The notes under the pieces were generated by a model. That model was not told the origin of the DNA, searched no databases, and was given only the letters and a program-made list of their open reading frames with translations. Of a DNA stretch of 64,000 nucleotides, positions 16,741 through 25,789 are shown piece by piece. The first letter of the stretch is position 1. Each line of letters starts with the position of its first letter. Source of the DNA: Pseudarthrobacter defluvii (GTDB lineage Bacteria; Actinomycetota; Actinomycetes; Actinomycetales; Micrococcaceae); assembly GCF_030816725.1 (NCBI RefSeq), contig NZ_JAUSYG010000001.1, positions 3,162,001 through 3,226,000 of the forward strand, given 5' to 3'. The position numbers were made by a program, and so were the translations under genes.

Positions 16741-17963
16741 GGCGGGCCGCCGTCGAACCTGTCCGGAACCCTGCGCGCCGGCCGGGGCAGCGGGCCACGG
16801 CCATCGCTGCATTGACCACTGTGGTGGCGGTGCTGCCGGTCTTCCTGGTGGGCGGGCTGGCGGTCCAGCTCGAGCAGGACCTGGGCATGACGCCGTCCGC
16901 GCTGGGTGCCGCGGTGGCCGCGTTCTGGGCGGTGTCGGCACTGCTGTCCGCGCCGGCGGGGTTTGTGGCGGGCGGGCTGGGGCTCCGCCGCGGGGTGCCG
17001 CTCGCCGTTGGGCTGGGGTTTGTGGCGCTGGCGGGCATCGCGTTTGTCACGCCGCACTGGGCGTGGCTGATCGTCTGGTTGGGTGTCGCCGGCGCGGCGA
17101 ACGCGCTGATCCATCCGCTGTCCAACGGCCTGATCGTGGACCAGGTGGCGGTGCGTAACCGCGCCTTTTCGTTTGGCCTCAAGCAGGCGGCGATTCCGAC
17201 GGCGACGCTCACCGCCGGACTGTCGGTTCCGGTGTTCGCGCTCACCGTGGGGTGGGCCTGGACGTTTGCGCTGGCGGCGTTGCTGGCGGCGTTCCTGGTC
17301 CCGGTGCTCCTGCGCACCCTCCCGCGCGGCGCCCCTGTCCGCCACCGCTCGGGTAAAGCCGCCAGGGAGCCGCTCCCCCGGCGGCTTAAGCAGTTCCTGT
17401 TCGCGACGGCGGTGGCCAGCGCGCTGGGGGCCGGGCAGGCCAATGTGGTGGGGGCGTTCACTGTGTCCATGGCTGTGCAGGCGGGGTTCGACGCCGCCGG
17501 CGCGGGCCTGCTGCTGGGCGCCGCGAGTGTGGCCGGGATCCTAGCCCGCCCGCTGCTGGGGATCGCGGCGGACCGGGGGATCGGCGGTTCGATGGCCACG
17601 GTGGCGATGATGATGGGGGCCGGGAGCCTGGGGCTGCTGGGCATGGCGTCCGGATCCACGGTTGCGTACGCGGCTGGGGCCGTGGTGGCGTTCGGGCTGG
17701 GCTGGGGATGGAATGGCCTGGCCCATTACGTGGTTTCGCGTACGTCGCATCCGTTTACGGTCCAGGCCACGGGGATCACGCAGAGCGGAACGTACATCGG
17801 CGGGACGCTGGGGCCGTTGCTGTTCGGGGTCGTGTTCTCCCAGTTTCCGCCGGCCGTTGGCTGGACCCTCGCCGCGGCGGCCGCCGCAGCCGGGGCGGCG
17901 GCCTCGCTGGTCGCTTTTCGTTTGGAGAAGGGGCTGCGGGAGGACGCGGCGGCGGGTGGGTAG
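16737..17963 (+). CDS. MFS transporter
   Basis: This 408-residue transporter has about 12 hydrophobic segments and an arginine/proline-rich N-terminus. It starts at a GTG that overlaps the aconitase stop by 4 bp (GTGA), so it belongs to that operon. The loop GFVAGGLGLRRGVPLAVG matches the MFS motif A region in relaxed form. It could bring in the same acid as the aconitase handles, or export a product. No substrate-specific motif was recognised. Confidence 0.88.
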   Translation: MRRAAVEPVRNPARRPGQRATAIAALTTVVAVLPVFLVGGLAVQLEQDLGMTPSALGAAVAAFWAVSALLSAPAGFVAGGLGLRRGVPLAVGLGFVALAGIAFVTPHWAWLIVWLGVAGAANALIHPLSNGLIVDQVAVRNRAFSFGLKQAAIPTATLTAGLSVPVFALTVGWAWTFALAALLAAFLVPVLLRTLPRGAPVRHRSGKAAREPLPRRLKQFLFATAVASALGAGQANVVGAFTVSMAVQAGFDAAGAGLLLGAASVAGILARPLLGIAADRGIGGSMATVAMMMGAGSLGLLGMASGSTVAYAAGAVVAFGLGWGWNGLAHYVVSRTSHPFTVQATGITQSGTYIGGTLGPLLFGVVFSQFPPAVGWTLAAAAAAAGAAASLVAFRLEKGLREDAAAGG

Positions 17964-17969
17964 GGCGGA

Positions 17970-18299
17970 ATGAGCGTAGCGGTGTACTCGCGCATCGCCG
18001 AGGTCATCCGCAACGGCCTCCTCACCCCCAGCTCCATGATCCCCACCGAAACCGAACTCGGCGCCGACATGAAAGTCAGCCGCACCGTGGTCCGCGAAGC
18101 CCTCATGCTCCTCGAGGAGGACGGGCTGATCAGGGCAGGCCGCGGCACCCGACGCTTCGTCTCGGACAGCCTCCCCCGCACCGGCATCGAACGCATCCGC
18201 CCCTTCGAGGAAGTCCTCGCGGGCCCTGGCCAGCGCCCCATCAGTAACAACTGGATAGGGAACGTCAGGAACTTTGCTTTGCGAGCGTTGGGCAAGTAA
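17970..18299 (+). pseudogene. Truncated GntR regulator, partial copy of the gene at 7061
   Basis: The 109-residue reading repeats the winged helix of the GntR/UTRA regulator at 7061 (VYSRIAEVIRNGLL, MKVSRTVVREALML, RPFEEVLAGPGQ) with only a few changes, then runs into 22 unrelated residues and a stop. The whole ligand domain is missing. The nucleotide sequences are also close, with long identical runs, so this is a recent partial duplication. A stand-alone DNA-binding domain might still bind and interfere, but a remnant is the simpler reading. Confidence 0.75.
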
Positions 18300-18370
18300 A
18301 CGTGTTCAAGCGAGTGTCCCTTCAACGTGGCCCAGCAGCTTGCCCGCCCGCACCGGCGCATGGTTTTTGC

Positions 18371-19315
18371 ATGGAACCGATTCGGGTCATCCTGCTTCCT
18401 GGTTCAGTGCTCCCCGCGGGGCTTGCCTATGGGCGCCTGATTGAGGCGCTGGGCCCGGGCGTGCATGCCGTTGCCAAGGAGCTGGAGCTGTACAAGGGCG
18501 ATGACGTGCCCCAAGGGTGGAGCCTGGATACCGAGGTGGACGGAGTCCTGAGGAAAGCTGACGCCCTGGGCTGGGAGACTTTCCACCTTGTGGGCTATTC
18601 CGGCGGCGGCGCGGCGGCCCTGGCGTTGGCTGCCAAGCACCCGGAACGGCTGCAGAGCCTGGCCTTGCTGGAGCCGGCGTGGGCAGGGAACTGGGATTGG
18701 AGCCCCGTCTACGCGGAGCATTGGAGGAAGTTCGGGGAGCTGGACGGCCTCCCGCCGGAGCAGTACATGCCGGCGTTCATGCGGCTGCAGGTAAGGCCCG
18801 ACGTCGTCCTCCCGCCGCCGGAGGCGGGTCCCCCACCGCCGTGGATGGCGAAGCGGCCGGCCGGGATCAGGGCCTTCATGCAGACCTTCAAGGACTACCA
18901 CCTGGACAGGTCCCGGCTTGCCGCCTTCAGCAAGCCGGTGTTCTTCGCCCTCGGCGGCCTCAGCCATCCGGATGATTTTGGCGAGGTTGCGGCCCGGCTG
19001 GCGCGGGTCTTCTTTCCCGACTTCCACCTGGAAGTCTTCCCCGGGCGCCACCACTTCGACCCGCCGCACCGGACGGAGCCCGGGCGGCTGGCGGAGGCGC
19101 TGCGCCGGCACTGGGCCTCCGCCGAGGGACGGCCCGAGGGGCAACGGCTGGCGTCCGGTCCCAGAGCCTGTAGACCCAGTGCCCGTGGCAAAGGCCGCAA
19201 GCTCCTTATTTGCTGCAGCTGGGTCAGTGTGCGGTGCCCGGCGGTGGGGCCTGCCGCACGCCTTTGGTGTGTGCCCTCTTCCGCAGCACGATCCTGGCTG
19301 TTACGGCTGCGATGA
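18371..19315 (+). CDS. Alpha/beta hydrolase with unusual C-terminal tail
   Basis: This 314-residue protein has an alpha/beta hydrolase fold: the nucleophile elbow GYSGGG with Ser77, a FALGGLSHPDD acid region, and FPGRHHFDPPHR with the catalytic His. The conserved fold ends near residue 255. The last 55 residues are Arg/Pro/Ser-rich and partly overlap the opposite membrane-protein gene, so they may be read-through into non-coding sequence. The ATG at 18371 fits the domain start; a longer reading to 18302 is unlikely. Function unknown. Confidence 0.75.
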   Translation: MEPIRVILLPGSVLPAGLAYGRLIEALGPGVHAVAKELELYKGDDVPQGWSLDTEVDGVLRKADALGWETFHLVGYSGGGAAALALAAKHPERLQSLALLEPAWAGNWDWSPVYAEHWRKFGELDGLPPEQYMPAFMRLQVRPDVVLPPPEAGPPPPWMAKRPAGIRAFMQTFKDYHLDRSRLAAFSKPVFFALGGLSHPDDFGEVAARLARVFFPDFHLEVFPGRHHFDPPHRTEPGRLAEALRRHWASAEGRPEGQRLASGPRACRPSARGKGRKLLICCSWVSVRCPAVGPAARLWCVPSSAARSWLLRLR

Positions 19316-19568
19316 GGCCGGCGACGGTCACCAGCTGCACTTCGTCGAAGGACAGGCCGTCGATGTTCGGCTGGAGCTCCTCCCCCGTTGCCCAGCCGAA
19401 CCAGACTTCACTGACCAGAATGCCCGCCACGAAGTACCCGGCCGCCGCATAGAGCCACAGCCAGCGCGACACACGCCTGCCCACGATCCAGTGAGCCACC
19501 AGGCCGAAGGCCAATGACATGGCCGCGAGCAGTCCCAGTCCGGCGATTCCCAAGTCCCAGCCATCCAC
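19224..19568 (-). CDS. Small hypothetical membrane protein
   Basis: This 114-residue protein has three hydrophobic segments (about residues 8-30, 36-56 and 80-96) with a charged hydrophilic loop between the second and third. It starts at a GTG with GGGAGGT eight bases upstream. The family was not recognised. It overlaps the tail of the hydrolase on the other strand, which argues that one of the two ends is not as read. Confidence 0.6.
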   Translation of the reverse strand: MDGWDLGIAGLGLLAAMSLAFGLVAHWIVGRRVSRWLWLYAAAGYFVAGILVSEVWFGWATGEELQPNIDGLSFDEVQLVTVAGLIAAVTARIVLRKRAHTKGVRQAPPPGTAH

Positions 19569-19658
19569 GGCCCGCCACCTCCCTGCTTCCCTTGGTCCTC
19601 CCGCCAGTCTCGCGAAGGGTGGTCCGTGGGTGTAGAGGCCATGGTCCCGCCATCCGGA

Positions 19659-20677
19659 TCAGGCGAGTGAACCTGCTTCGGCGAGTGCCACCGTCGTGGT
19701 ATCGACAGGCTCAACCACCGAGAAGTGCCCCAGCAGCGTCTCCACCAGGTGCGGGGCAAAGTCCTCCTCGAGGGTGAGCACCACGCGGCACCGCGCGCCC
19801 TTCACCTCCGGGTATCCGGCGTACAGGCCGCGCATGTCGCACACGGTCTGCCCGCGGCCGGGTCCGTCGGAGGTGTCGACGGCGGCACGCACGACGGGTG
19901 CCAGCGCCGGCGTCACGGCACCGACGGCGAGCGCCGCGGCGAGGGGATCGTGCATCGCGGGGCAGGGCCGGCCGTAGATGCCTTCGTAGAACCGGAAGTA
20001 GTAGCCCAGCATCTCCCCCAGCGCCCGCGGCACCGGCGCAGCAGAGGCAAGCAACTCTTGCCGGTGGGTTTCCTCCAGCACAGAGGCCATGGTCACGTCC
20101 AGCGGCACCAGGGTCACGTCCCAGTCGGCGGCGAGCACCAGGGCGGCGGCCTCGGGGTCGTGCCAGATGTTGGCCTCTGCCACGGGCGTGATGTTCCCCG
20201 GCGCCAGCGCGGCCCCGCCCATCACCGTCACAGACTGCACCAGCGAGGGCAGCGAGGGGTCCAACGTCAACGCCTCGGCCAGGTTGGTCAGCGGCCCGAT
20301 CGCCACCACCCGCAACTCCCCCGGATAGGCCCGCGCCAGCCGCACCAGCATCTCGGCCGCGGACTCGGCGGCCAGCGAAGCCTCGGAAGGCGGCAGCTCA
20401 ACCTCGCCCACCCCGTTCGACCCGTGCACCCACGGCGCCCCACCGTGGAAGGAAGCGGCCAGCGGATCGTGCGCCCCCAGCGCCACCGGAATATCTGCAG
20501 CACCGGCGAGGTCCAGCAGGTCCAGGGTGTTCCGGGCGCCGACGGCGGCACTGACGTTCCCGCTCACCGCCCCGATCCCGACCACGGAAGCAAGGGGTGG
20601 GCGAGCAGGTAGGCCAGGGCGAGGGCGTCGTCGATCCCGGTGTCGCAGTCCAGGTAGATCGGGTGGCGGGTGGTCAT
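19659..20677 (-). pseudogene. Inosine/uridine-preferring nucleoside hydrolase, frameshifted
   Basis: The start ATG at 20677 has AAGGAG close upstream, and the first residues give DCDTGIDDALALAYLLAHP with the calcium-binding Asp cluster (D10, D12, D16, D17). The rest (VVGIGAVSGN, AIGPLTNLAEAL, VMGGAALAPGN, NIWHDPEAA) lies in another frame. A single base is missing in the C-run at 20594-20597; with one base added, the spacing between LLAHP and VVGIG is exactly that of the family. The enzyme would split nucleosides into base and ribose, fitting the adjacent ribokinase. It is either a true null allele or a sequencing error. Confidence 0.8.
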
Positions 20678-20703
20678 GGTGTCTCCTTGAAGGGGATGAG
20701 GGG

Positions 20704-22175
20704 TTAGAGGGTCTCGCCCTGGGGGCGGCGACGAAGAGGCTGACGATGAACGCGGCGGCGGTGATGCCCACGGAGATCCAGAGGGCGGTGGCGTACCCGG
20801 CGGCCGTGGCCTGGGCGGCGAAGGGCGCCACGAGCACGACGCCGAGGCTCGCCCCGATACCGAAGGACGCGCCGTTGATGCCGGGCAGCGCCGCCGGGGC
20901 CTCCTTGGGCGAGAGCAGCACCGAAAGCCCGTTGATGGCGGTAAGGAACAGGCAGTTGTAGAAGATGCCCAGGCAGGCAACAGCAACCAGGATGGCCACC
21001 GGCGACGTGGAGAACAGGGCGGCAACCACAGCGCACACCAGGCTCAGCCCGGTCCCGAAACGGAGGATCCGGATCCACCCCGGCCGGTCGGCGAGCCACC
21101 CGGCCAACGGTGCGGCGAACACGCCGATCAGTGCGGCGGGGGTGAGGAACAGCAGCGCCGAAACGGACGCGGAAAGCCCGAACCCGGCGTCGCGATCCTG
21201 GCTGAGCAGCACCACGGTGAAGTTGATGATGGCGAAGATGCCGGCCAGCGTGAGGACGGTGGTGGCGATGACCGGCCTCACCTGGCGGGAGCGCAGGTGG
21301 TGCACGGCGATGAGCGGCCTCACCTGGCGGGAGCGCAGGTGGTGCACGGCGATGAGCGGGTGGCTGCGGCGCTTCTCGATCAGCCAGAATGCGGCGAAGG
21401 AGGCAAGAGTGCCGGCCAGCAGGGCCAGGGCGGTCGGCGACGCCCAGCCCGCGGAAGAGCCGTCGGACACGAAGTAGGTCAGGAACACCAGGAACAGCGA
21501 GAGCGAGCCGGCGCCCCACCAGTCCATCGCGCCGCGGATGCCGGAAGGCCGGCCGGCAGGAACGAGGCGGAGGATGCACAGGGCGGCCATCACGGTCAGG
21601 ACCAGCACCACCACGAAGATGGAGCGGAAGCCCAGGGTCTCGGCCATGAGCCTGCCCACCCAGCCGTCCACTCCCCCGATGCCGCCGCTGATGCCCACGG
21701 ACGTGCCGAAGACTTTGGCCTGCAGGTTTTCGCTGAGGACGATGTAGGCGAGCGCGAAGACGGCGCTGGAGACGCCCTGCAGGAACCGGCCGGTGACCAG
21801 CAGTTCCAGCGTGGGCGCGGTGATGCAGAGGATGGTGCCGGCGCCCATGATGCCCAGGACCAGCAGCAGCGCGGCCCGGCGGCCGATGAAGTCGCTCCAG
21901 CGGCCGATCACGGGCCCGGCGATGGCACCAGCCAGGAAGAACATGGACTGGACGGGGGCGGCGGCGTCGGCGCCCTTGCCGAAGTCGGCGGCGATCTGCG
22001 GCAGCGCCGGGGTGACCATGCTGGCGTTGAGCTGGAAGGACAGCACGCCCAGCAACAGCGAGGAGATCAGCAGGGGGGCGCGGCGGCCGGAGAGCCTGGC
22101 TGCGTCGTCGGGAAGCACGACGGCGGCAGCGCAGTCCGCGGGCGGTGCGGCTTCCGCGGGGGTTGGGGTGTTCAC
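20704..22175 (-). CDS. MFS transporter with a probable 3' frameshift and internal tandem repeat
   Basis: About 490 residues of an MFS transporter start at a GTG at 22175 with AAGGAG upstream. The segments GRWSDFIGRRAAL and GWLADRPGW are loop 2-3 and loop 8-9 MFS motifs. Near the end, the C-run at 20721-20725 appears one base short: adding one gives an ending APQGETL and a TAA at 20704, 26 bp before the nucleoside hydrolase start. As written, the frame runs on into the hydrolase gene. The central loop contains a 14-residue unit twice. With the hydrolase and ribokinase it likely imports nucleosides. Confidence 0.75.
21273..21356. repeat. Exact 42-bp tandem duplication inside the MFS gene
   Basis: Bases 21273-21314 and 21315-21356 are identical. 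The unit is 42 bp, so it keeps the frame and repeats 14 residues (LIAVHHLRSRQVRP) in the predicted cytoplasmic loop between the two halves of the transporter. Confidence 0.95.
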
Positions 22176-22237
22176 ATCAAACTCCTTTGTTCGAGCAGGT
22201 TTGGGAGGGTGGGCCGCTTTCCGGGGTAGCGGCTCGC

Positions 22238-22263
22238 GTTGTTATACAACCTCGTACGACGAG
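22238..22263. promoter_or_regulatory. Two adjacent inverted repeats between divergent MFS and ribokinase genes
   Basis: GTTGT-TAT-ACAAC (22238-22250) is followed directly by CTCGT-ACG-ACGAG (22251-22263). Both are perfect five-base arms with a three-base centre, in the short region between divergent genes. A GntR- or LacI-type repressor is the likely binder; no such gene lies next to it. Confidence 0.4.
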
Positions 22264-22360
22264 CGAGTACAACCATCCGTCACACTTTTTCCTCAACAGG
22301 CCGCTTTGCCGGCACCCCGCGAGAGAGACTTCCACGAGCAATGCACTTCCTGCCGTCACC

Positions 22361-23167
22361 GTGGTCGGCAGCATCAACCTGGACCCGATCGCCACCGCCG
22401 AGCGGCTTCCCACGGCGGGCGAAACCATCGGCGGCGCGGTGCTGTCCGAGCAGCCCGGGGGCAAGGGCGCCAATCAGGCCGCGGCCGCTGCCCGGCTGGG
22501 CGGTTCCGCCCGGATGGTCGGCGCCGTGGGCAAGGATGCGTCCGGGCAGCGGATGCTGGACGCGCTGGCGGCTGCCGGCGTGGACACTTCCGCCGTGGCC
22601 GTCCTGCCGGAGCCGACCGGTACCGCGCTGATCGTGGTGGACCGCGACGGCGAAAACCAGATTGTGGTGTGCCCGGGCGCCAACTCGCACCTGTCGCTGG
22701 ACGGTGTGAAGTTCGGCCCCGGCGAGACGGTGCTGTGCCAGCTGGAGGTGGGCCTGCCGGTGGTGCTGGAGGCTGCCCGGAAGGCGCGGGGGTTCTTTGC
22801 GCTGAATGCGGCGCCGGCGATGGATCTGCCGGCGGAGCTGCTGGAGCGCTGCGACCTGGTGATCGTCAATGAGAGCGAGTACGCACTGATCCCTGCCCTC
22901 GCGGAGGCGAAGCTGGTGGCGGTGACGTACGGCAAGGACGGCTCGGCAATGTTCGAGCACGGCCGGAAAGTGGCCGAGGCTCCCTCCGTGGCGGTGACGG
23001 TGGCGAACACCGTGGGCGCGGGCGACGCGTTCTGCGCCGCCCTGGTCCTGGCGCTTGGGTCAGGACTCGATTACGCCGCGGCGCTGTCTGTTGCCAACGC
23101 CGTGGGTGCGGATGCCGTCGGCGACCCCTCCTCGCAGCCGGCGCTGGCGGCGCTGCAGGACTACTAG
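22361..23167 (+). CDS. Ribokinase-like PfkB family sugar kinase, start unclear
   Basis: The protein has the PfkB signatures VGSINLD, EQPGGKGANQAAAAARLGG and TVANTVGAGDAFCAAL (catalytic Asp in GAGDAF). It would phosphorylate ribose, consistent with the neighbouring nucleoside hydrolase. There is no in-frame ATG near the conserved start. The GTG at 22361 begins within the first strand and has no ribosome site. An ATG at 22341 is one base out of frame, and one extra base after it would give a normal MALPAVTVVG start. The reading frame stays open back to 22145, inside the divergent gene. Confidence 0.75.
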   Translation: MVGSINLDPIATAERLPTAGETIGGAVLSEQPGGKGANQAAAAARLGGSARMVGAVGKDASGQRMLDALAAAGVDTSAVAVLPEPTGTALIVVDRDGENQIVVCPGANSHLSLDGVKFGPGETVLCQLEVGLPVVLEAARKARGFFALNAAPAMDLPAELLERCDLVIVNESEYALIPALAEAKLVAVTYGKDGSAMFEHGRKVAEAPSVAVTVANTVGAGDAFCAALVLALGSGLDYAAALSVANAVGADAVGDPSSQPALAALQDY

Positions 23168-23483
23168 GAAAACGCCGTAACCGTTTCGTCCACATCTTGT
23201 CAGTGTCAGCGCATCCGATGAACGGGCATCCCCCGGGAGACGGGCTTACGGACAGGCACCGCACGAACAGTGCCAAGGATTAGGCACGCCGGACGCTTCT
23301 CGCGGTGTTAGCAGCCTGCTGAATATCCGCGCTTTTGGGGTCCATCCGTCGTGTGTTCGGGGGCCAACGGCCAGAGCGCGCAGTAGCGGTCCTGGGTGCC
23401 GGTAGTGGCGTGTTTGGGGGCCACCCCGATTTAGGCTCCTTCCGTCGTGTGTATAGGGCGCACGGCAGAAGGAGTAATCATCA

Positions 23484-25046
23484 ATGGTACGGAAGATCAG
23501 AGCGAAGCTCGTGTTGCAGCTGCGCGCCGAGGGCCTGTCAGGCCGGGCGATCGCTGCGTCGCAGGGCATGTCCCGTAAGAGCATCACGGCGGTGCTGGAG
23601 GCTGCTGACGCGGCCGGTGTGGCGTGGGACGATATCGCCGACAGTTCAGAGGGCGAGGTCTATGCCCGGCTGTTTCCTGGGCGGGGTGAGCATCAGAGTG
23701 TGTTCGCGCAGCCGGACTGGGATCAGGTGCATAGGGAGATGGCCCGGGTCGGGGTGACGCTAAAGCTGCTGCATGGCGAGTACGCGGATTCACGCGCGGC
23801 TGCCGGTGAGCCGGTGATGGGTTATGACCGGTTCTGCAGGACCTATCAGCGGCATGTGCTGGTCACTGGGGTGGCGTCCCGGGTCGGGCACAAGGCGGCG
23901 CAGACGGTGGAGGTGGACTGGTCGGGCCCGACGATGCAGCTGACAGATCCGGTGACGGGCAAGTCGAGGACGGTGTATTTGTTTGTGGCTTGCCTGCCGT
24001 TTAGCCGGTACGCGTTCGTTGAACCCGCCCTGGACATGAAACAGGACACCTGGTTGCGGGCCCATGTGGCGATGTTCGAGGCCTTTAGCGGTTCGGTGCC
24101 GCGGATCGTGCCGGACAATCTGAAGACCGGCGTGATCAAGCATCCCCGCGAAGGCGAAGTCGTGCTCAACGACGCTTACCGGGAGATGGCGGCGCACTAT
24201 TCAGCGGCGGTGCTGCCGGGGCGCATCCGGGCACCGAAGGACAAGGCGAGCGTGGAGAACACGGTCGCCCACGTGGCTACCTGGGTCATCGCCGGGCTGC
24301 GCCAGCAGCAATTCACCTCGTTGCTGGAGCTTCGCGCCGCCATCACCGACCGGGTAGCGGCCTATAACGCGGAGCCGTTCCAGAAACGGCCAGGGTCCAG
24401 GACCAGCGTGTTCGCAGCTGAAGAGCAGCCGCTGCTCACGGGGTTGCCGGCGGCCGCCTACGAGATCAGCAGGTGGGCCTACGGGCGCCGGGTGGGCCGG
24501 AACGGGCACGTGGTCTGGGAAAGGAACTACTACTCCGTGCCGTTCGCCCATGTTGGCACGTCGGTGGACCTGAGGATCACCGATCGGGTGCTTCAGGCCT
24601 ACCGGGGCAGCGAACGGCTGACCAGCCATCTGTTGCTGCCCGAGGGCGCGACCAACGAGTATCGCACCAATGACGCGGACCTTCCCGCCGGCGAGAAATA
24701 CCGGCAGTGGGACCCGGCCCGGGCGCGGGAATGGGCCGGACGGATCGGCCCGGCAGCGGTGACCGTGGTCAACCGGATCTTCGAGTCCGTCCCGGTCGAC
24801 GAGCAGGGCTTGGACGCGGCATTGGCCGTGTTGCGGCTCTGCCGGCGTTATTCGGCCGAACGGGTGGAGGCGGCCTGCCGGCTTGCGTTGGCAGGCAGGG
24901 TGCGGTCCCCGCGGTATGCCCATCTTCAGCCGATCCTTGCCACGGAGCAGGACAAAGCCGCCGGGCTCAGGCCTCCACGGGATGAAGGAGTCGAACACGG
25001 CGGTTACGTGCGCGGCGCCGAGTACTACGCAGGTGGCGCCAAATGA
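23484..25046 (+). CDS. istA: IS21-family transposase IstA
   Basis: This 520-residue DDE transposase has an N-terminal helix-turn-helix (GLSGRAIAASQGMSRKSI) and an integrase core with the triad Asp145 (VEVDWSG), Asp211 (VPDNLKTG) and Glu258 (ASVENTV). The length matches the family, and it appears intact. GGAG precedes the ATG by about nine bases. It works with the IstB helper that overlaps its stop. Confidence 0.95.
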   Translation: MVRKIRAKLVLQLRAEGLSGRAIAASQGMSRKSITAVLEAADAAGVAWDDIADSSEGEVYARLFPGRGEHQSVFAQPDWDQVHREMARVGVTLKLLHGEYADSRAAAGEPVMGYDRFCRTYQRHVLVTGVASRVGHKAAQTVEVDWSGPTMQLTDPVTGKSRTVYLFVACLPFSRYAFVEPALDMKQDTWLRAHVAMFEAFSGSVPRIVPDNLKTGVIKHPREGEVVLNDAYREMAAHYSAAVLPGRIRAPKDKASVENTVAHVATWVIAGLRQQQFTSLLELRAAITDRVAAYNAEPFQKRPGSRTSVFAAEEQPLLTGLPAAAYEISRWAYGRRVGRNGHVVWERNYYSVPFAHVGTSVDLRITDRVLQAYRGSERLTSHLLLPEGATNEYRTNDADLPAGEKYRQWDPARAREWAGRIGPAAVTVVNRIFESVPVDEQGLDAALAVLRLCRRYSAERVEAACRLALAGRVRSPRYAHLQPILATEQDKAAGLRPPRDEGVEHGGYVRGAEYYAGGAK

Positions 25047-25789
25047 GCGGGATCGATACTGAAACCAAGCGCAAGCTCCGTGAGATGGGTGCCGTCCCGA
25101 TGCTCGAAGCGCTCGAGGCCCAGGACGAGGCACTCGTACTCGGCATGGCCTTCGAGGAACGGCTCCGCCTGGTCGTGGACGAGGCCCACTCCGGGTTCAA
25201 TCACGCCAAGGTCGAGGGGCTGATCCGACGGGCCGGGCTACGCTACCCGGGCGCGGACCTGCGCCGGCTCGACCTCGTGGACGAACGCGGCCTCGACCGG
25301 AGCCTGATCGCCCAGCTCGGCACGTGCTCGTTCATTGAACGGCAGCAGAACGTCGTGTTTCAGGGATTCACCGGGTCCGGGAAGTCCTACCTCGGGTGCG
25401 CTCTGGCCAAGCAGGCCTGTCTGCACCGGATCCGGGCCCACTACGTTCGAATGCCCGACCTCGAGGAAGCCTGGGCGCTGGCGAAGGACAAGCCCTTGGG
25501 TGCCACGAAGTTCCTGAAGAAGTACGCGGCCTTCACTTTGCTGGTGATCGACGAGTGGCTCCTCGACCACCCCGACGAGGGCATGCGCAGCATGCTGCTG
25601 GAACTGCTCGAGCGCAGGTACGACACAGCTTCGACCGTGTTCTGCACGCAATACGCCAAGAAGGACTGGCACCAGCGGCTCGGCTCCGGGGTCCACGCCG
25701 ATGCGATCATGGACCGCATCGTGCACAACACCATCTGGGTCGATACTGGCAACCACAACATGCGTGAACACGCCACCATGACGCAATAA
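25043..25789 (+). CDS. istB: IS21-family helper ATPase IstB
   Basis: This 248-residue DnaC-like AAA+ ATPase has Walker A GFTGSGKS (108-115) and Walker B TLLVIDEW. It starts at an ATG overlapping the istA stop (ATGA). IstB selects target DNA and activates IstA. It is full length and intact, so the element may still be mobile. Confidence 0.95.
   Translation: MSGIDTETKRKLREMGAVPMLEALEAQDEALVLGMAFEERLRLVVDEAHSGFNHAKVEGLIRRAGLRYPGADLRRLDLVDERGLDRSLIAQLGTCSFIERQQNVVFQGFTGSGKSYLGCALAKQACLHRIRAHYVRMPDLEEAWALAKDKPLGATKFLKKYAAFTLLVIDEWLLDHPDEGMRSMLLELLERRYDTASTVFCTQYAKKDWHQRLGSGVHADAIMDRIVHNTIWVDTGNHNMREHATMTQ

Noticed and set aside
19116..19315. A real functional C-terminal domain of the alpha/beta hydrolase at 18371
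   Set aside because: The tail is Arg/Pro/Ser-rich and overlaps an opposite gene with its own ribosome site; read-through to a late stop is simpler.
19659..22175. A single 838-residue MFS-nucleoside hydrolase fusion gene
   Set aside because: The proper start and ribosome site of the hydrolase lie in another frame, and two single-base losses in C-runs explain the join.
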